A DNA stretch of 64,000 bases from Meghimatium bilineatum (taxonomy: Eukaryota > Mollusca > Gastropoda > Stylommatophora > Philomycidae), in assembly GCA_034231615.1 (NCBI GenBank), contig CM067316.1, positions 66,286,853 to 66,350,852 on the forward strand, read 5' to 3'. Positions 24,301 to 39,300 of this stretch are shown here, one piece after another. Both the position numbers and the translations under genes were made by a program. Each line of letters starts with the position of its first letter. Position 1 is the first letter of the stretch. Below the pieces are notes generated by a model. That model made no database searches, was not told where the DNA came from, and saw only the letters and a list, made by a program, of their open reading frames with translations.

Positions 24301-27300
24301 TCAAGAAGTGTTAAGATCAATAAACATCACAGAGAGCTGGCTCCTTAGCAACATCTTAACAAGAAAGCTGTGTTTTTTTGGTCATTTAAAGAGACATAAC
24401 AGAGTGGGAAGATTAATAGCTGAAGGCAGAGTTAATGGCAACAGGGGAAGAGGGCACCCAAGACAACGATGGTGCAGTAATATATTAGATTGTTTAAACA
24501 TGTCTCTAGCTGCAGCAGGTCAACTCGCCCAGAATCGAGGAGTGTTTGGAGAATCCATAATGAAGATCGTGCCCTAGAAATATGTCATATGATGATTTAA
24601 GCTGAACATCTACAGATTAATAAACATATCATCATCATCAAGTGCCGTGCCGAATGGCGTCAGGGCTATTCAATTGGCGGCCTGCGGAGGCCTAGTAAGT
24701 GGTCAGCGGATCATTGCTAACGCAGTGAAATACAGTTATAAAAAAACTAAATGTATAAAATTATTCAATGTGTTTTTGACAAATCTAGCCTGTGATGATC
24801 CCCATTTTCTACATTTTGGCCCCCGGGCAAATATAGTTGAATAGACCTGGTGTTGGTGATCATATTTCTCCATGTACATTGATCTCTCATAAATGTCATC
24901 ATCAATGTTGGTGTCGTCAATCGAAGTCATTTTGTCAAACTGTCCAATAACTTTTCTCTGAGTCTTCCCCTTGATTTTTTTCCCTGCTATCTTTCCTGTT
25001 GTCACTATATTCTCAATTCCTCCTCTTCTCATTATGTGCCCAATAAAAGTTGACTGTCTTTTTCTTATATTATCAATAATGCATCTTTTCACATCCATCC
25101 TTTTAAGACATTCTTCATTAGTAATCTTTGCATTGGAAAATGTAATTTATTAATTAAGATTTATTAGTAATTAATAAACATATACTGTTAAAAAAAGAAA
25201 TTCTTCTTTTTTAGTTACTTTTATAAAAATATTCGCTGATTGGACGTTATTCAACCAATCGACTGTGTCCACCTGGTCATTAACATCTTGTGGTTACCTA
25301 AATTGTACTCACCTCATGATTCGTGAGGCTATGAAGAGGTCAAGGTAAAAACATTTTTGGCTTGTGACGGATTCATGAGAATCCCATGGAACTTAATGAA
25401 CACAAAACTCTCTGACCATATTATTGAATGCCTATAAAAGATTGACGGTCCTCAAATAAATTAAGTCGAAAATTCAATGAGCAAGTATGGCTCATCTCAC
25501 TACAGAATAATGATACATCATCATTGGACACTTACAGACTGGATAATCACAAATTGTAGTGGCCAGACAATTTAATGTGGTTAGAAGTCACCATTAGAGG
25601 CGATTTCAACAAACTGGCTCAGGGGTAGATTGGCCATTCATTGGAAGACCCAGAGTCACAACTCTTGCCGAAGATCGCTTCATATGGCTGCGTCACTTCA
25701 AGAATCAATTTGTATCTGTGTTCCCTACAGTCCAGTCAATGCCTGATGCTTGTCGAATTTCAGATCAAGCGGCCAGGAACCTGCTACATGACGCTTATCA
25801 TTGGGTTAGAAGACCCTACAGAGATCCTGTTCTTATAAACTAGCATCATCAGAACTGACTATAGTGTCAGCATTGTCAATGGAACGTTGGAAATAACTGG
25901 AGAAGAGTTTACCGCAGAGTCTGTCAGTGCTACATTGGTGGAGGTGTACTGATGTGGGAGGCGATCAACTTCATAGGAAGAAATGACATGGTGCAAATTG
26001 AAGGACACCTGAATGCTGAACGATACATTGGCACTGAAATTGTTCATCGGCACATGCTTGCAATTTTACCAGCATGAGGGTTCGATTTTTCAGCAGGATA
26101 ACTCAGCACAACTCACCACCCAGTTCTTCGCGCACAACAATGTCCAGATCATTCTGTGGCCAGCAATGACATAGACATGAACCCAATAGAACACTTATGG
26201 GATGAGCTCGACAGACAACTCCACCAGCGAAACGTGGCTCCAGCCAATCTCCGACTGTTGTCTCTTGCACTGCGGAAAGAGTGGACAGCCATCCCACAAC
26301 AACAGATCTAATGGCTAATCGGATCCATGTCAAGATGTCATTCACTGATAGAGACCAGAGAAAGCCATACACCTTACTGAAATGGAGGTCGCATACACAA
26401 AGAATAAAACTAAAAACCAAACTTAATGAACATCATTTCTCTGTTAAAGTCTGAAAGTTTCTTCATGCCAAGGTTTAAACATTAGTTCCGTAAAATAAAA
26501 TTTTTGTACATTTTTGAAATTTGGTGTCCATTAACACTACAATAATGTTGCGTTTCTTTTTTTTTGTGGACAGTATAGAATTTTTCTTCTTCTTTCGTTC
26601 ACTTGAAACATGTCTATATCTGTAATTCTGTCTCCTTAATAAAACTCACTGTCTTTTGTAGTTCATACAGTGTCCCATAGAGTTTTGATTCCAGTGTTGT
26701 TTCCTCTGGCCAATATGTCTGCCTCAGCGTTTCATGCTCAGAACACTCTTGAAGTATATGTTTGGCACTCTGTGCTGCCTGTCCACATGTACACATGGCC
26801 GTGTTGCCAATCTTGAACTTTGTATACATGTGACTGCGGAGTCGGTTGTGTCCTGTTCTGAGACGTAGAATTATAACTTGTTCTGATCTGTTCATATTGT
26901 GATAGTCATCTTGTGTTGGTGTACAGTATAGAATGAAAGGTCAGTATCTACAGATTGAATAAACACAGAATGAAAGGTCAATATCTGCCGATCAAATAAA
27001 CATGGAATGAAAGGTCAATATCTACCAATAAAATAAACATGGAATGAAAGGTCAATATCTGCCAATCAAATAAACATGGAATGAAAGGTCAATATCTACC
27101 AATCAAATAAACATGGAATGAAAGGTCAATATCTACCAATCAAATAAACATGGAATGAAAGGTCAATATCTACCAATCAAATAAACATGGAATGAAAGGT
27201 CAATATCTACAGATTAAAATCTGATATAGGTCCCATGCCATGTATTATAATGATGGTGCACTTTCAGACGCTAACATCATACATATTAAGACTATGTTTC

Positions 27301-30300
27301 ACCAGTGTCAGGATGGGGTACAAAATGGGAGTAAAGAAAATCAACACTGTTACATACTATGCATGTCATAAGAGGTGACTAGGAAGGTTGGTATTCATCA
27401 TCAAGTGCTGTCTTCGCAACAAAGGTTGGCTGCAACGAACATCCAACATCCCCCATCTCTTGCTTTGGTGGGGCACTCTGCTAGACTGTAACCTGTTCCA
27501 TCACATGATGTTTCTCTCACACTGGTATCTCTGCATACCTTTTGCCCATCTCCCTTCAACTCTACCCTCAATGAATGTCTTTAACAAGGTGTACTGTCTT
27601 TTAATATGCCCAAAATACTTTATTTGTTTGATCTTTATTGCAATCAATAGTTCTTTCTTCATACAGTTGATAGAACATCTCTGTTCATGTTCTTATCTTT
27701 CCATGAAGTTCACCTGATTCATATCAATATTAAGTTATTAGTATTAGGCATGTTGATTGTTGTTTGTGCACACCACTTATGTCCATAGGTGATCAAATAT
27801 CCACTTCAGTCAATCTCTCTCAGGTTATAGTGGCTGATGGTTCTGCTTCTATGTTGACTCAGTGTTATTTTTTACATTTTTGTTAGGTTTTCTCTACGGG
27901 CTGTGCCTATTCTCACTCCCAAATCTTTGTTAGGTTTTCTCTACGGGCCGTGCCTATTCTCACTCCCAAATCTTTGTTAGGTTTTCTCTACGGGCCGTGC
28001 CTATTCTCACTCTCAAATCTTTGTTAGGTTTTCTCTACGGGCCGTGCCTATTCTCACTCCCAAATCTTTGTTAGGTTTTCTCTATGGGCCGTGCCTTTTC
28101 TCACTCTCAAATCTGTGTTAGGTTTTCTCTACGGCCCGTGCCTATTCTCACTCCCAATTCAGACAATACTTTCTCATGCTTATGTATCTCAAAATTCTCA
28201 CTCAAATATAGCGAGTCCTCAGATCTAGCGAGTCCTCAGATCTAACGATTTAGTAAAGAGCACTGAGTATTTCTGCTTATCCATAGACAGACAATCTAAA
28301 TTGGAAACACGGTTCACAAATTTATCGGCTGATTTGTTTCCCGCCACATCAGCATGTCCAGGGACATAAATGAGAGTGATTTTTCTCAGCGAGGCCCACC
28401 TTTTAAATCCGCTCTGATGAATCCATCTCTTGCCTATACACATTGCCTGTTTTGATTTTCTGAATCCTACTCATTGAGATTTTAGGATGGAGGTGACTGG
28501 TCTATCCCATATAGCCTAATAGGGTCACACTGATGTTGGATGTGCTAGACCAAATTGCGCAGATATTGCAATTAGGTTGTAAACCATGTCACAATGCATT
28601 GTGTTGTTTGTACTACATCCTGCTAATATGCAGGAGTTTGAGAACAAATGCAGAAGAAGAAGATTGTTTCCAGTTTTGTGTATAAGGTTAAATGGTATAT
28701 GTAAGAGTTAACGTTGGGATTAGACATTGCATGTTAATGTATTCTTATCTTTGACCAGGTCATGTCTCCGGCTGTGAACAGGCTGAATTATCTTAGCTTC
28801 TCTGCTGTTGCAAATATCAGTCTCATTGTCAAGATAGTCATGACAAGTATGTGTGTGTGTGTGTGCGCGATAGTGAGTGTATGCTGACTTGATGTGGAAT
28901 TTGTGTGTGTTTTATAGTGTGCTGACTTGATTGTATGTCATGTCTCTCTCTCTCTCTCTCTGTGTGTGTGTGCATGCACACGCATGCGCACAGAGTTGAT
29001 TATGTGCATTTGAATTGACTGACTTGGTGTATGACTGTGTCTATGTATATATTCAGTCACTTATTGCTAAAGACTGATATGTAGACCATTGGTGCTAATA
29101 AAATAGTGAATAAACGCATTTCCATTCTCTGGACTACATCCTGCTATAAATCTAGTACAACCATTGTTCCACTACAAGAAAGATCCAGCGGGAGTTTGAG
29201 AATGAATGCTGAAGATGAGGTATTAACTTGACAATGATATGTGTATGTGTGTATATTGAATTTATGGCTCCCAATAGTGGTCACAACACAGTATTTGCCA
29301 GCAGCAGGCACAACGTTGTAGTGTTTGACAGGCCAGAGCATGCAAAACCTGGATGTAGCAGAGAGCATGGATGAAACGTCTGATGTTCAACAAACTGGAA
29401 GGCATTTTCCAGCAGAGGACCGTGGAATACAGAGGGCTTTGTGAAATACGTAGAACACTCCGATCATTCACTGCAACCTGGTGCATCTCTAGTCATCTTA
29501 GCCTTTAGGACCCTACTGGCGAGTCCATGCGCCCATAGGGCTTTCTCCATCTGGCCTATTGGTGCATAAACTCACCCCCCCCCCCCCCGGCCTAGAAAGA
29601 TACTGCCCAAATTGCGAGTACGGAACTTCACGAAGTTAAACTCATATATGACGTAGAAATTCCCACCACACGAAGCTAGTAATACATCACAGTTTAAAGG
29701 TCAAATTCCTTTACACATTTGCATTGTAAGAACGGGAAAGCCGGCAGATTTTGTCAGCACATTTCTAGAGCAACTTTGGCCATTTTCGGGCCGTATTTTA
29801 CTATCAAATTGAGTACCGCGTGGCATGGGTAAGTGATCGTGACTACATGTTCTAATTGTTGTTTTTGTGTGTTTAATATGTTGTTATTTGATAAGAATGT
29901 TTGTGTAGTCGTTCAAAAACACAAAAATAATATGTATCAGGGGTGCCACGTGTGTGCATGAACAATAATTACGTTGTCTGTCGGCCTAGACCTAGTGTTG
30001 ACCAGACGGACGTCATATGCGATTTCTTCACGTTTTATTAGTTTTTTTTAGGCCGTATTATATTAGTATGGATATGAAACAATATATATATATATATACA
30101 ACAAATATAGGTATTTATGAGGATTTTATTAATGTTTCCACACATTGCTCAAGTATTAGGGTCGTCAAGAAGATATATTTGCGATTTTGAAAATGGTGTT
30201 TTGCGTTTTTCCCCCGAATTTTCAACTTCACAGCTTGCTCACAACTGTCATATCACACATACAACAACAACAAAAACACGATTATATTCACTATTCACTC

Positions 30301-33300
30301 CTTTATTTAGATGTGCAAAAAAGTATTTTGATATCCTTTAAAACAAAAATGTTATCACATTTTCAAAACACCCACCACCAAAACGCAAATTTTCCAAAAA
30401 ATAAGTCATGTCCAGGTGGGATATTGCATAATTTTAAGTCAGAGCCGTAAAGGTTAATTTATCTTGGCATACTGGAACACGAAACAACAATTCTAAACAA
30501 CACGCAAGAATTGAAAAACCTGGCAACACAAAGACAGAAATAGAGAGCTATGGTTTCTGCCCTATGTGCCGCCTATGGCCCGGAAAGAGCATAACATAAC
30601 TGGAACACTATTGAATCAGGAAGAGAGTGTGATTGACGAATGGAACAACTCTTGCACAGACACTTTAAACAAAATTCAGTGCTAGTCATAACTCAACTAT
30701 CATCATTCTCAATTGATGATCTTTGTAAATCTGGTTTCTGTATATGTATTAACATAACCCGTAGCAACCCAGCTAAAAAAACTCATATTTCCTCTGACTC
30801 CCTGCCATTTTTTATGAATTCTGGTTTTTCTGCACTTGTTTGCTTTTTTGGCATAATGTTTTTATGGAGTTATTGTTTTTATATTCAGAGACAATAGAGA
30901 TAAATGGATGCTGGGTTTGATTTGGAGATAAATGGATGCTGGGTTTGATTTGACAATAGAGATAAATGGATGCTGGGTTTGATTTGGAGATAAATGGATG
31001 CTGGGTTTGATTTGACAATAGAGATAAATGGATGCTGGGTTTGATTTTGAGATAAATGGATGCTGGGTTTGATTTGACAATAGAGATAAATGGATGCTGG
31101 GTTTGATTTGACAATAGAGATAAATGGATGCTGGGTTTGATTTGACAATAGAGATAAATGGATGCTGGGTTTGATTTGACAATAGAGATAAATGGATGCT
31201 GGGTTTGATTTGACAATAGAGATAAATGGATGCTGGGTTTGATTTGACAATAGAGATAAATGGATGCTGGGTTTGATTTGACAATAGAGATAAATGGATG
31301 CTGGGTTTGATTTGACAATAGAGATAAATGGATGCTGGGTTTGCTGTGGATGTGCTATTTGATTGTGTGTGTCAGTGTTATATTATGTACAACGAAAAAT
31401 GTGAATGTGGACAGATGCACACAAAGAACTTACTGAGTCAAGGTCATGCGTAGACCTAGCTGTAGAAAACATGGTTCATTAAATTCCTCATCGTAAATGA
31501 CACCAATTGCATCACTTTTAAATATTATAACCAGCTCTCAGACACCATACAGTGATCTACAGTAACTGAAACACTGAAGCTTTAAAATTCATCCTTTTCT
31601 TAATCATAATCCGTGAAGAAATAGCTAGACCAACGCAGTTCGGTTTCCAAACATGAAAGGTCAAATAAATTACGACTGCGTATTTATATTGCTTCAGAAA
31701 ACTAAGGAACAATCGCTCTAGCACATACTTACTATAAGAACATGATGGTAACTAAACATTTGTCGACATTGGACGTCTATCGCTAGATAACATTTGGGGA
31801 CTACGGACTGCTACAAGTTAACAGTGATGTTTGTGTGTGTGTGTGCGTGCGTGTCACTATGTACTGACCTTGACATTGATGTGTTTGTGAGCAGCATGCA
31901 ATAGGAACTACAACCTGAGCAACCTTCATCTTGCAACACAAACAAATCAGACACTTTTTACCTGCATCTTGACGAGAAGTTTGGGCAGAGAAACTCCATG
32001 GCAACAGTCAGACAGCTCAGATTTCAGCGATCATTTTGTGACCTGGAATAAGACTGAGTCTCCTCACTCTATCATCAACTTGCAAACACTGGACACAGCC
32101 GTGGTTGTTACAAAGTTTACACTGCATACCTCAGATACTGGCTCTTCACTCAAAGTCAGCCTTCACCTTCCAGAAGAGGTCAGCCGTCGCCGTTCAGCAG
32201 AGAAGGTCAGTGATATATTTTATCTGTCAATGGCTGATACTTGAATACTTGTCTGCACATATGAGAGGGAGAGAGAGAGAGAAGAAGAGAGAGTTGGCAG
32301 TTAGTATGTGTACATATATGACTGTAATGTGACAGATAGATCACAGTTGTATTTCCCAAATAGTAGTAGTAGATTAATGTCCATGTATCCAAATGATAGT
32401 GTTATTGTTGTGCTATAAGAAATATAATCTGCGATCCAATGCAATAATGGATGGGACTCACACAACCGATCTGAGTCACACAGTCTTTCTCAGTAAGTAC
32501 CAGGAATGACATGCCCACTTGTACTGTTGTGTGTCTTCTAGACGTGCAGCCCTTGAACTAACTGCTATCACTTTCTCCTTTAAACTGTTTCTGTTTCCCC
32601 TCCATGTAACATGATCCATGTCATCCTGTTTCCAAGATTATGTATCCATGCATGCCTCATGCACATCATGTTTGTAGAGATTTATGTACGAAGCAGAGGT
32701 TGATCCTGAGATATTTTCCAAGACTGTAATTCTCAATCAAGTAGATGCTTTGGTATTCTACTCTTCCATGTTTCTAGTAGTCCTAGCCATTCTAGTGTGC
32801 GCAGATTGGTTCCTCAAATTAACAAAAAATACACAAATGTAAACAAAAATTGTTTAAGTTGTAGTTGTACCAATTCTGTATGATTTTACTTCTATATTAA
32901 CTGTGCAAGTGTGTACTGTTTTTTTTGTAGTCTCATATTCTCTTCATTTGTCTGACTATATTACCTGTTCAGTCACACATAAGGGAGCTTACTTATTTAG
33001 TATATTGTTCAGTCACATGTTAGGAATTTCTATTGATAACTATTGATGTCATCAGACTCACAGTTTGACTCGAATTTTCTTGTGCCTGAGTGCCCACCGA
33101 CTCCATCAACCCATGCAATGTCTGAGTGGAGCTGTTCTGAATGTGAGCAGTCTGAAAGAAAATAACAAAGATGAGATCATTGTTCCTTACCCACAGGCTG
33201 GCACTTGGTTCATTAGCCTGCGGAGCCAGTGTTTCTACATTAAACCAAACAACAGGTCAGTAAAAAAAGGCTGAAAGTTAATCAATTTATGGATAAATGT

Positions 33301-36300
33301 TTTCATATCTGAGAATGAACGCTGAAGAAGAAGAATACATAAAATGTGATTTATGCAGGGACATAGTGATAAAAAATGTTATTTATACTAAGACATTGAC
33401 ACACAACATGTGATTTATTCAGAAACATTGACAAAAAGTGTGAATTATACTAAGACATTGACACACAACATGTGATTTATTCAGAAACATTGACAAAAAG
33501 TGTGAATTATACTAAGACATTGACACACAACATGTGATTTATTCAGAAACATTGACAAAAAGTGTGAATTATACTAAGACATTGACACACAACATGTGAT
33601 TTATTCAGAAACATTGACAAAAAGTGTGAATTATACTAAGACATTGACACACAACATGTGATTTATTCAGAAACATTGACAAAAAGTGTGAATTATACTA
33701 AGACATTGACACACAACATGTGATTTATTCAGAAACATTGACAAAAAGTGTGAATTATACTAAGACATTGACACACAACATGTGATTTATTCAGAAACAT
33801 TGACAAAAAGTGTGAATTATACTAAGACATTAACACACAACATGTGATTTATTCAGAAACATTGACAAAAAGTGTGAATTATACTAAGACATTGACACAC
33901 AACATGTGATTTATTCAGAAACATTGACAAAAAGTGTGAATTATACTAAGACATTGACACACAACATGTGATTTATTCAGAAACATTGACAAAAAGTGTG
34001 AATTATACTAAGACATTGACATACAACATGTGATTTATTCAGAAACATTGACAAAAAGTGTGAATTATACTAAGACATTGACACACAACATGTGATTTAT
34101 TCAGAAACATTGACAAAAAGTGTGAATTATACTAAGACATTGACACACAACATGTGATTTATTGAGAAACATTGACAAAAAGTGTGAATTATACTAAGAC
34201 ATTGACACACAACATGTGATTTATTCAGAAACATTGACAAAAAGTGTGAATTATACTAAGACATTGACACACAACATGTGATTTATTCAGAAACATTGAC
34301 AAAAAGTGTGAATTATACTAAGACATTGACACACAACATGTGATTTATTCAGAAACATTGACAAAAAGTGTGAATTATACTAAGACATTGACACACAACA
34401 TGTGATTTATTCAGAAACATTGACAAAAAGTGTGAATTATACTAAGACATTGACACACAACATGTGATTTATTCAGAAACATTGACAAAAAGTGTGAATT
34501 ATACTAAGACATTGACACACAACATGTGATTTATTCAGAAACATTGACAAAAAGTATGAATTATACTAAGACATTGACACACAACATGTGATTTATTCAG
34601 AAACATTGACAAAAAGTATGATTTGTGCTGGGATATAGTGGCACATAACTTGATTTATGCAGGAACATATTGACACACAACATCTGATTTATGCTGGGAA
34701 ATATTGACACATATGATTTATTCTGAAACATTGAAAAAAGTGATTTAAGCTGGGACATATTTACATGCCCTATTTATACAGGTACATATTGACACACAAC
34801 ATGGGATCTATGCTGAAACATATTGATGCATATTATGATTTATGCAGGTACATATTGATGCACAACATGTGATTTATTCTGAAATATTAGCAAAAGTGTG
34901 ATTTATGCTGGTATTTATTGACATATAACATGTGATCTATGCATGGATATATTGACACATGTGATTTATGTAGTAACATATTGACACACACATATGATTT
35001 ATGCAGGAGCATATTACACACAAGATTTATGATGCAGGTACATATTCATGCACATTTGTGATTTATGCAGGTAGATATTGATGCAGAAAACATGTGATTT
35101 ATGCAGGTAGATATTGATGCAGAAAACATGTGATTGACAATACAGTTGTTACAACATGTTGATATGTATGTAGAGAATCCAATGTTTTTCTTGTGTCCAG
35201 TATGGAGTTGCCTATACCATGCAAGTCACCAACCATTGCAAATGTAACTGTCCATCTAGCTCCATGTGTCGATGGAAGCTGTGGAGAATATGGGACATGC
35301 AAGCTTTATATGGAATCTGACCTGCTGTATTCTGCCTGCAACTGTTATGCTGGTAGGTACCAGAATAATTTTATCCAGATGTCTGATAAAACAATTTTAT
35401 CCAGGTTTCTAACAAAATAATTTTATCCAGGTGTCTAACAGAATAAATGTATCCAGGTGTCTGACATAGATTTGTATGACTTGAGCGGATCCAACATATC
35501 AAACTATGTTTATCACTGTCATTGCCTGTCCAGTTCTGAGGTCATCTGTTACATAACTTTTAATATTACTGAGATGAGATGTGACTTTCAGGTGTCATTT
35601 TACTGGATATGTGACTTTCAGGTGTTATTTTACTTGACATGTGACTTTCAGGTGTCATTTTACTTGACATGTGACTTTCAGGTGTTATTTTACTTGACAT
35701 GTGACTTTCAGGTGTCATTTTACTTGACATGTGACTTTCAAGTGTTATTTCAGCTGGTACTATTTTCTCCATACCATGTAAAGATAATATGTACGCTGCG
35801 CAAGTTAGAAAAGTGTATTATCAGAACTGAATGGGTCACTCTTCTCAATAATGAGCAGAGTATTACATGGATCTAATGTCCACATCATGCTTGGGTCAGG
35901 GGAAACAAAAGAGCTGATGTGTTGGCTGCTAACGCCTTGATGAATGGCACCGAGATAACAATATATAGCATTGAATTGATTAGAGCAGTCATGGATACCC
36001 TACGAGAAGACGAGGTCAAACAAGACAATGTACATATTCAGAGAATGGTAGAAATGAGAGGGACTAGAGTCGATGGGAGAAAGTGCCCCCTCTCCGAAAA
36101 GATCAGAAGAACACATAATCAGCAACTGACTGGGATACTGAGCTTATACACTTTTAGAATGCTGATGGAACGGCAAGCAGAGCATATATAGGAGTGCTGT
36201 GATGCTTGTTCCTAATCAAGAATCAAACAGTTTCAGGCATGTCACTGACTTGTCACCCTTGTCACCGCTGTTTGTTGTTTGATAATTAAAAACACCACCT

Positions 36301-39300
36301 CTAACCGAATAATCATGACCTGAACTTATATAAAGGCTTCATAATTCATTTTTACTGTCTACAAAATGTTCAACAATAGAATAATATGTATAATGCTTGA
36401 TCTGATGACAATAGTTGAATGCTTGATCTGATGACAATATGATAGGTTACAATGATGACATCAATCCATCTAATAGGCGGGTTTATAAACTAAGAGTTCA
36501 GAATAAAATGTCACAAGTTACAAGACAATGTCACATTTGTCTAATATCTTTCACAATTTTAAAATTTCCCTTGTATATTCAATAATTGATTCTATTACTT
36601 GGTCAACATTCTTTTAGATTTGTCTATAATATGTAACCTTAAACTTCATGGAAAACAAATAAAGAAATCTCCTTGACTTGCCAGGATGGCGTGGCTATGG
36701 TTGTAATGATGGAAGTCAAGCTGCCAGTGATGCACAAGAACTGTGGGCTGTCTACTTGTTGACTTTGTCAAACTTGGGCTTCATTCCTGCCATCTGCTTG
36801 GCTGTCCATCGCAAGTTTTATGTCGAGGCTTTAGTTTACTTCTACAACATGTTTTTCTCAACTGTAAGTTGTCGTCATTGTTACTTAACATTAGAGTAGA
36901 AAACGTTGGCAGTTGTCTTCATTGTTACTCACCATTAGGGTTGTCATCATCCAACAGTTGGGTGTAGTCATCAGGCAGCAGTTAGGTGTCATTAGTCATC
37001 AGACAACAGTAAGGTGTCATTAGTCATCAGACAACAGTAAGGTGTCATTAGTCATCAGACAACAGTAAGGTGTCATTAGTCATCAGACAACAGTAAAGTG
37101 TCATCAGATGACAGTAAGGTGTCATTAGTCATCAGACAATGGTAAGGTGTCATTAGTCATCAGACAACAGTAAGGTGTCATTAGTCATCAGACAACAGTA
37201 AGGTGTCATTATTCATCAGACAACAGTAAGGTGTCATTATTCATCAGCCAACAGTTAGGTGTCATTAGTCATCAGACAACAGTAAGGTGTCATTATTCAT
37301 CAGGCAACAGTAAGGTGTCATAAGTCATCAGGAAATATTTGGGTGTCATTATTCATCAGGCAACATTTGGGTGTCATGATCACTGATGTGTCATCGGGCA
37401 ACAGTAATGTATTATTAGTCATCAGGCAACAGTTAGGTGGCATCAGGAAACAGTTAGTTGTCATCAGGAAACATGTCAGTAGACATCAGTTAAGTATCAT
37501 TAATCAACAGTTAGGTGTCATTTATCAACAGTTAGGTGTCATTATTGAAAAGTTGGTGTCATCAGGCAACAGTTAGATATCATTATCCAATAGTTGGTGA
37601 CGTCAGGCAACAGTTAGGTGCAGGTCACGGTTATATGTCATCAGACCACAGTTATGTGTCATCAGGCCACATTTAGGTGTCATCAGGCTACAGTTAGGTG
37701 TCATCAGGCAACAGATGTCATCAGACAACAGTTAGATGTCATTAGTCATCAGAACATATCAAAGTTATGAGAACCAGAACAGAAAATCACGATTCTACAG
37801 AACTAATAAATGACAAGAGAAGGTAATCCCATTTCAAATAAGAAAAGAGCATTAAAAAGATGGAAAGAATACTTTTCTGAGTTACTAAATACAACACCAA
37901 GCAATAATACAACAAAAGAAACCATAAAGAGTTGTAATGAACAAGAGCCAAATATTCTCATAGAGGAAATTGCAGAGGTCATAAAAAAGGCAAAAAATAA
38001 CAAAGCTCCAGGGATAGATAACATACCACTAGAAATTATAAGAGCAGCAGGAGAAACAGGATTATATTGGCTACACAGAATTTTTAACACGGCGAGGAGG
38101 CAACAGAAGACACCAACAGACTGGAGAAAAGATATCATAGTGCCAATATGGAAAAGGAAAGGCAGCAAAAAAGACTGTAACCAGTACATGGGAATTTCCT
38201 TGTTAAGCCATACAGGAAAACTATATGCAAAAATAGTAGAGAAAAGACTGAGACCTGTAATAGAACAACAACTTAGCAATACACAAATGGGTTTTAGAAG
38301 AAACAGAGGATGTACTGATGCAATATTTATTCTGAAACAGTTGACAGAGAAGTCAATAGAATACAACCAAAATGTATACATATCCTTCATAGATCAAGAG
38401 AAAGCATTTGACTGAGTAAACAGAGAAAAACTATGGGAAACATTAAAAATTTATGGAGTATGCCAACATTTAATTAACGTTTGTAGAAGTCTCTATAACA
38501 ACAGCAGTTGCACTATAAGAACAGCTGCAGGCTACACAGAGGACTTTGTGATTAGCACAGGAGTAAAGCAGGGATGTGTATTATCCCCACTACTTTTTAT
38601 TAAATACATGGACCATATAAACAAAACAGCAAATTCTAATGAAGCAAATGAACTGCTTTTTGCAGATGACCAGGTTTTATTCCACAACAGCATTAAAAAC
38701 CTGCAAGACCACCTAAACACAATAGACACAGCAGGCAAGCAATTTGGAATGAAAATCAACATAGACAAAACAGAAGTAATGAATATTGCAAGAGAAAAGG
38801 AGAACATCAACATACAGATAAATAATAAACAACTAAAACAAGTAGATGAATTCAAATATCTGTGCAGCACATTGAGATATGACAACAAACAAGAAGCAGA
38901 AATAAACGCAAGATGTAATAAGGCCTGTCAGATCATTGGTCAATTAACACCTTTACTAAGAAACAAAGATATTACACTAGAAACAAAAAAAGCGCTTTTC
39001 AACACCATTTTCTTACCAACATTGTGTTATCAGTGTCAAACTTGGACATTAGATTCTAGAACAATACATAAGATTAACACCATTGAAATGAAATGTGTGA
39101 GACATATGATTGGAGTTAGCTTGAGAGACAAAATCAGGAATGAAGCACTAAGGAAACAATTAGGGATCAAGCCAACAATAGAATACATACAGAAACAACA
39201 AGTTAAATGGTACGGCCACATAACCAAACAGAAAGAGCAAAGTATTATCCAAAAAACACTTAACAAACGATACGAAAACAGGAGACCTATTGGACGCCCT

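Larger units (their letters stand above)
24130..27222. repeat. 37-base minisatellite split by LINE and Tc1-like sequences
   Basis: Units at 24130-24225 and 26925-27222 around GAATGAAAGGTCAATATCTA and CCAATCAAATAAACATG. Between them lie LINE fragments and a Tc1-like element. Confidence 0.88.

Noticed and set aside
30812-31318. Three overlapping reverse frames with SIHLSL repeats
   Set aside because: A stop-free 34-base array in intron 6; no independent support.
32178-32179. GAG|GTCAGC as main exon 7 donor
   Set aside because: In frame, but GTCAGT at 32206 is a better donor; kept only as an alternative.
33063-33064. CACAG acceptor for exon 8
   Set aside because: It would need a phase-2 upstream exon; the acceptor ending at 33055 keeps the frame with exon 7.
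33370-34625. Regular arrays considered as CRISPR
   Set aside because: Units are contiguous without unique spacers and the genome is eukaryotic.
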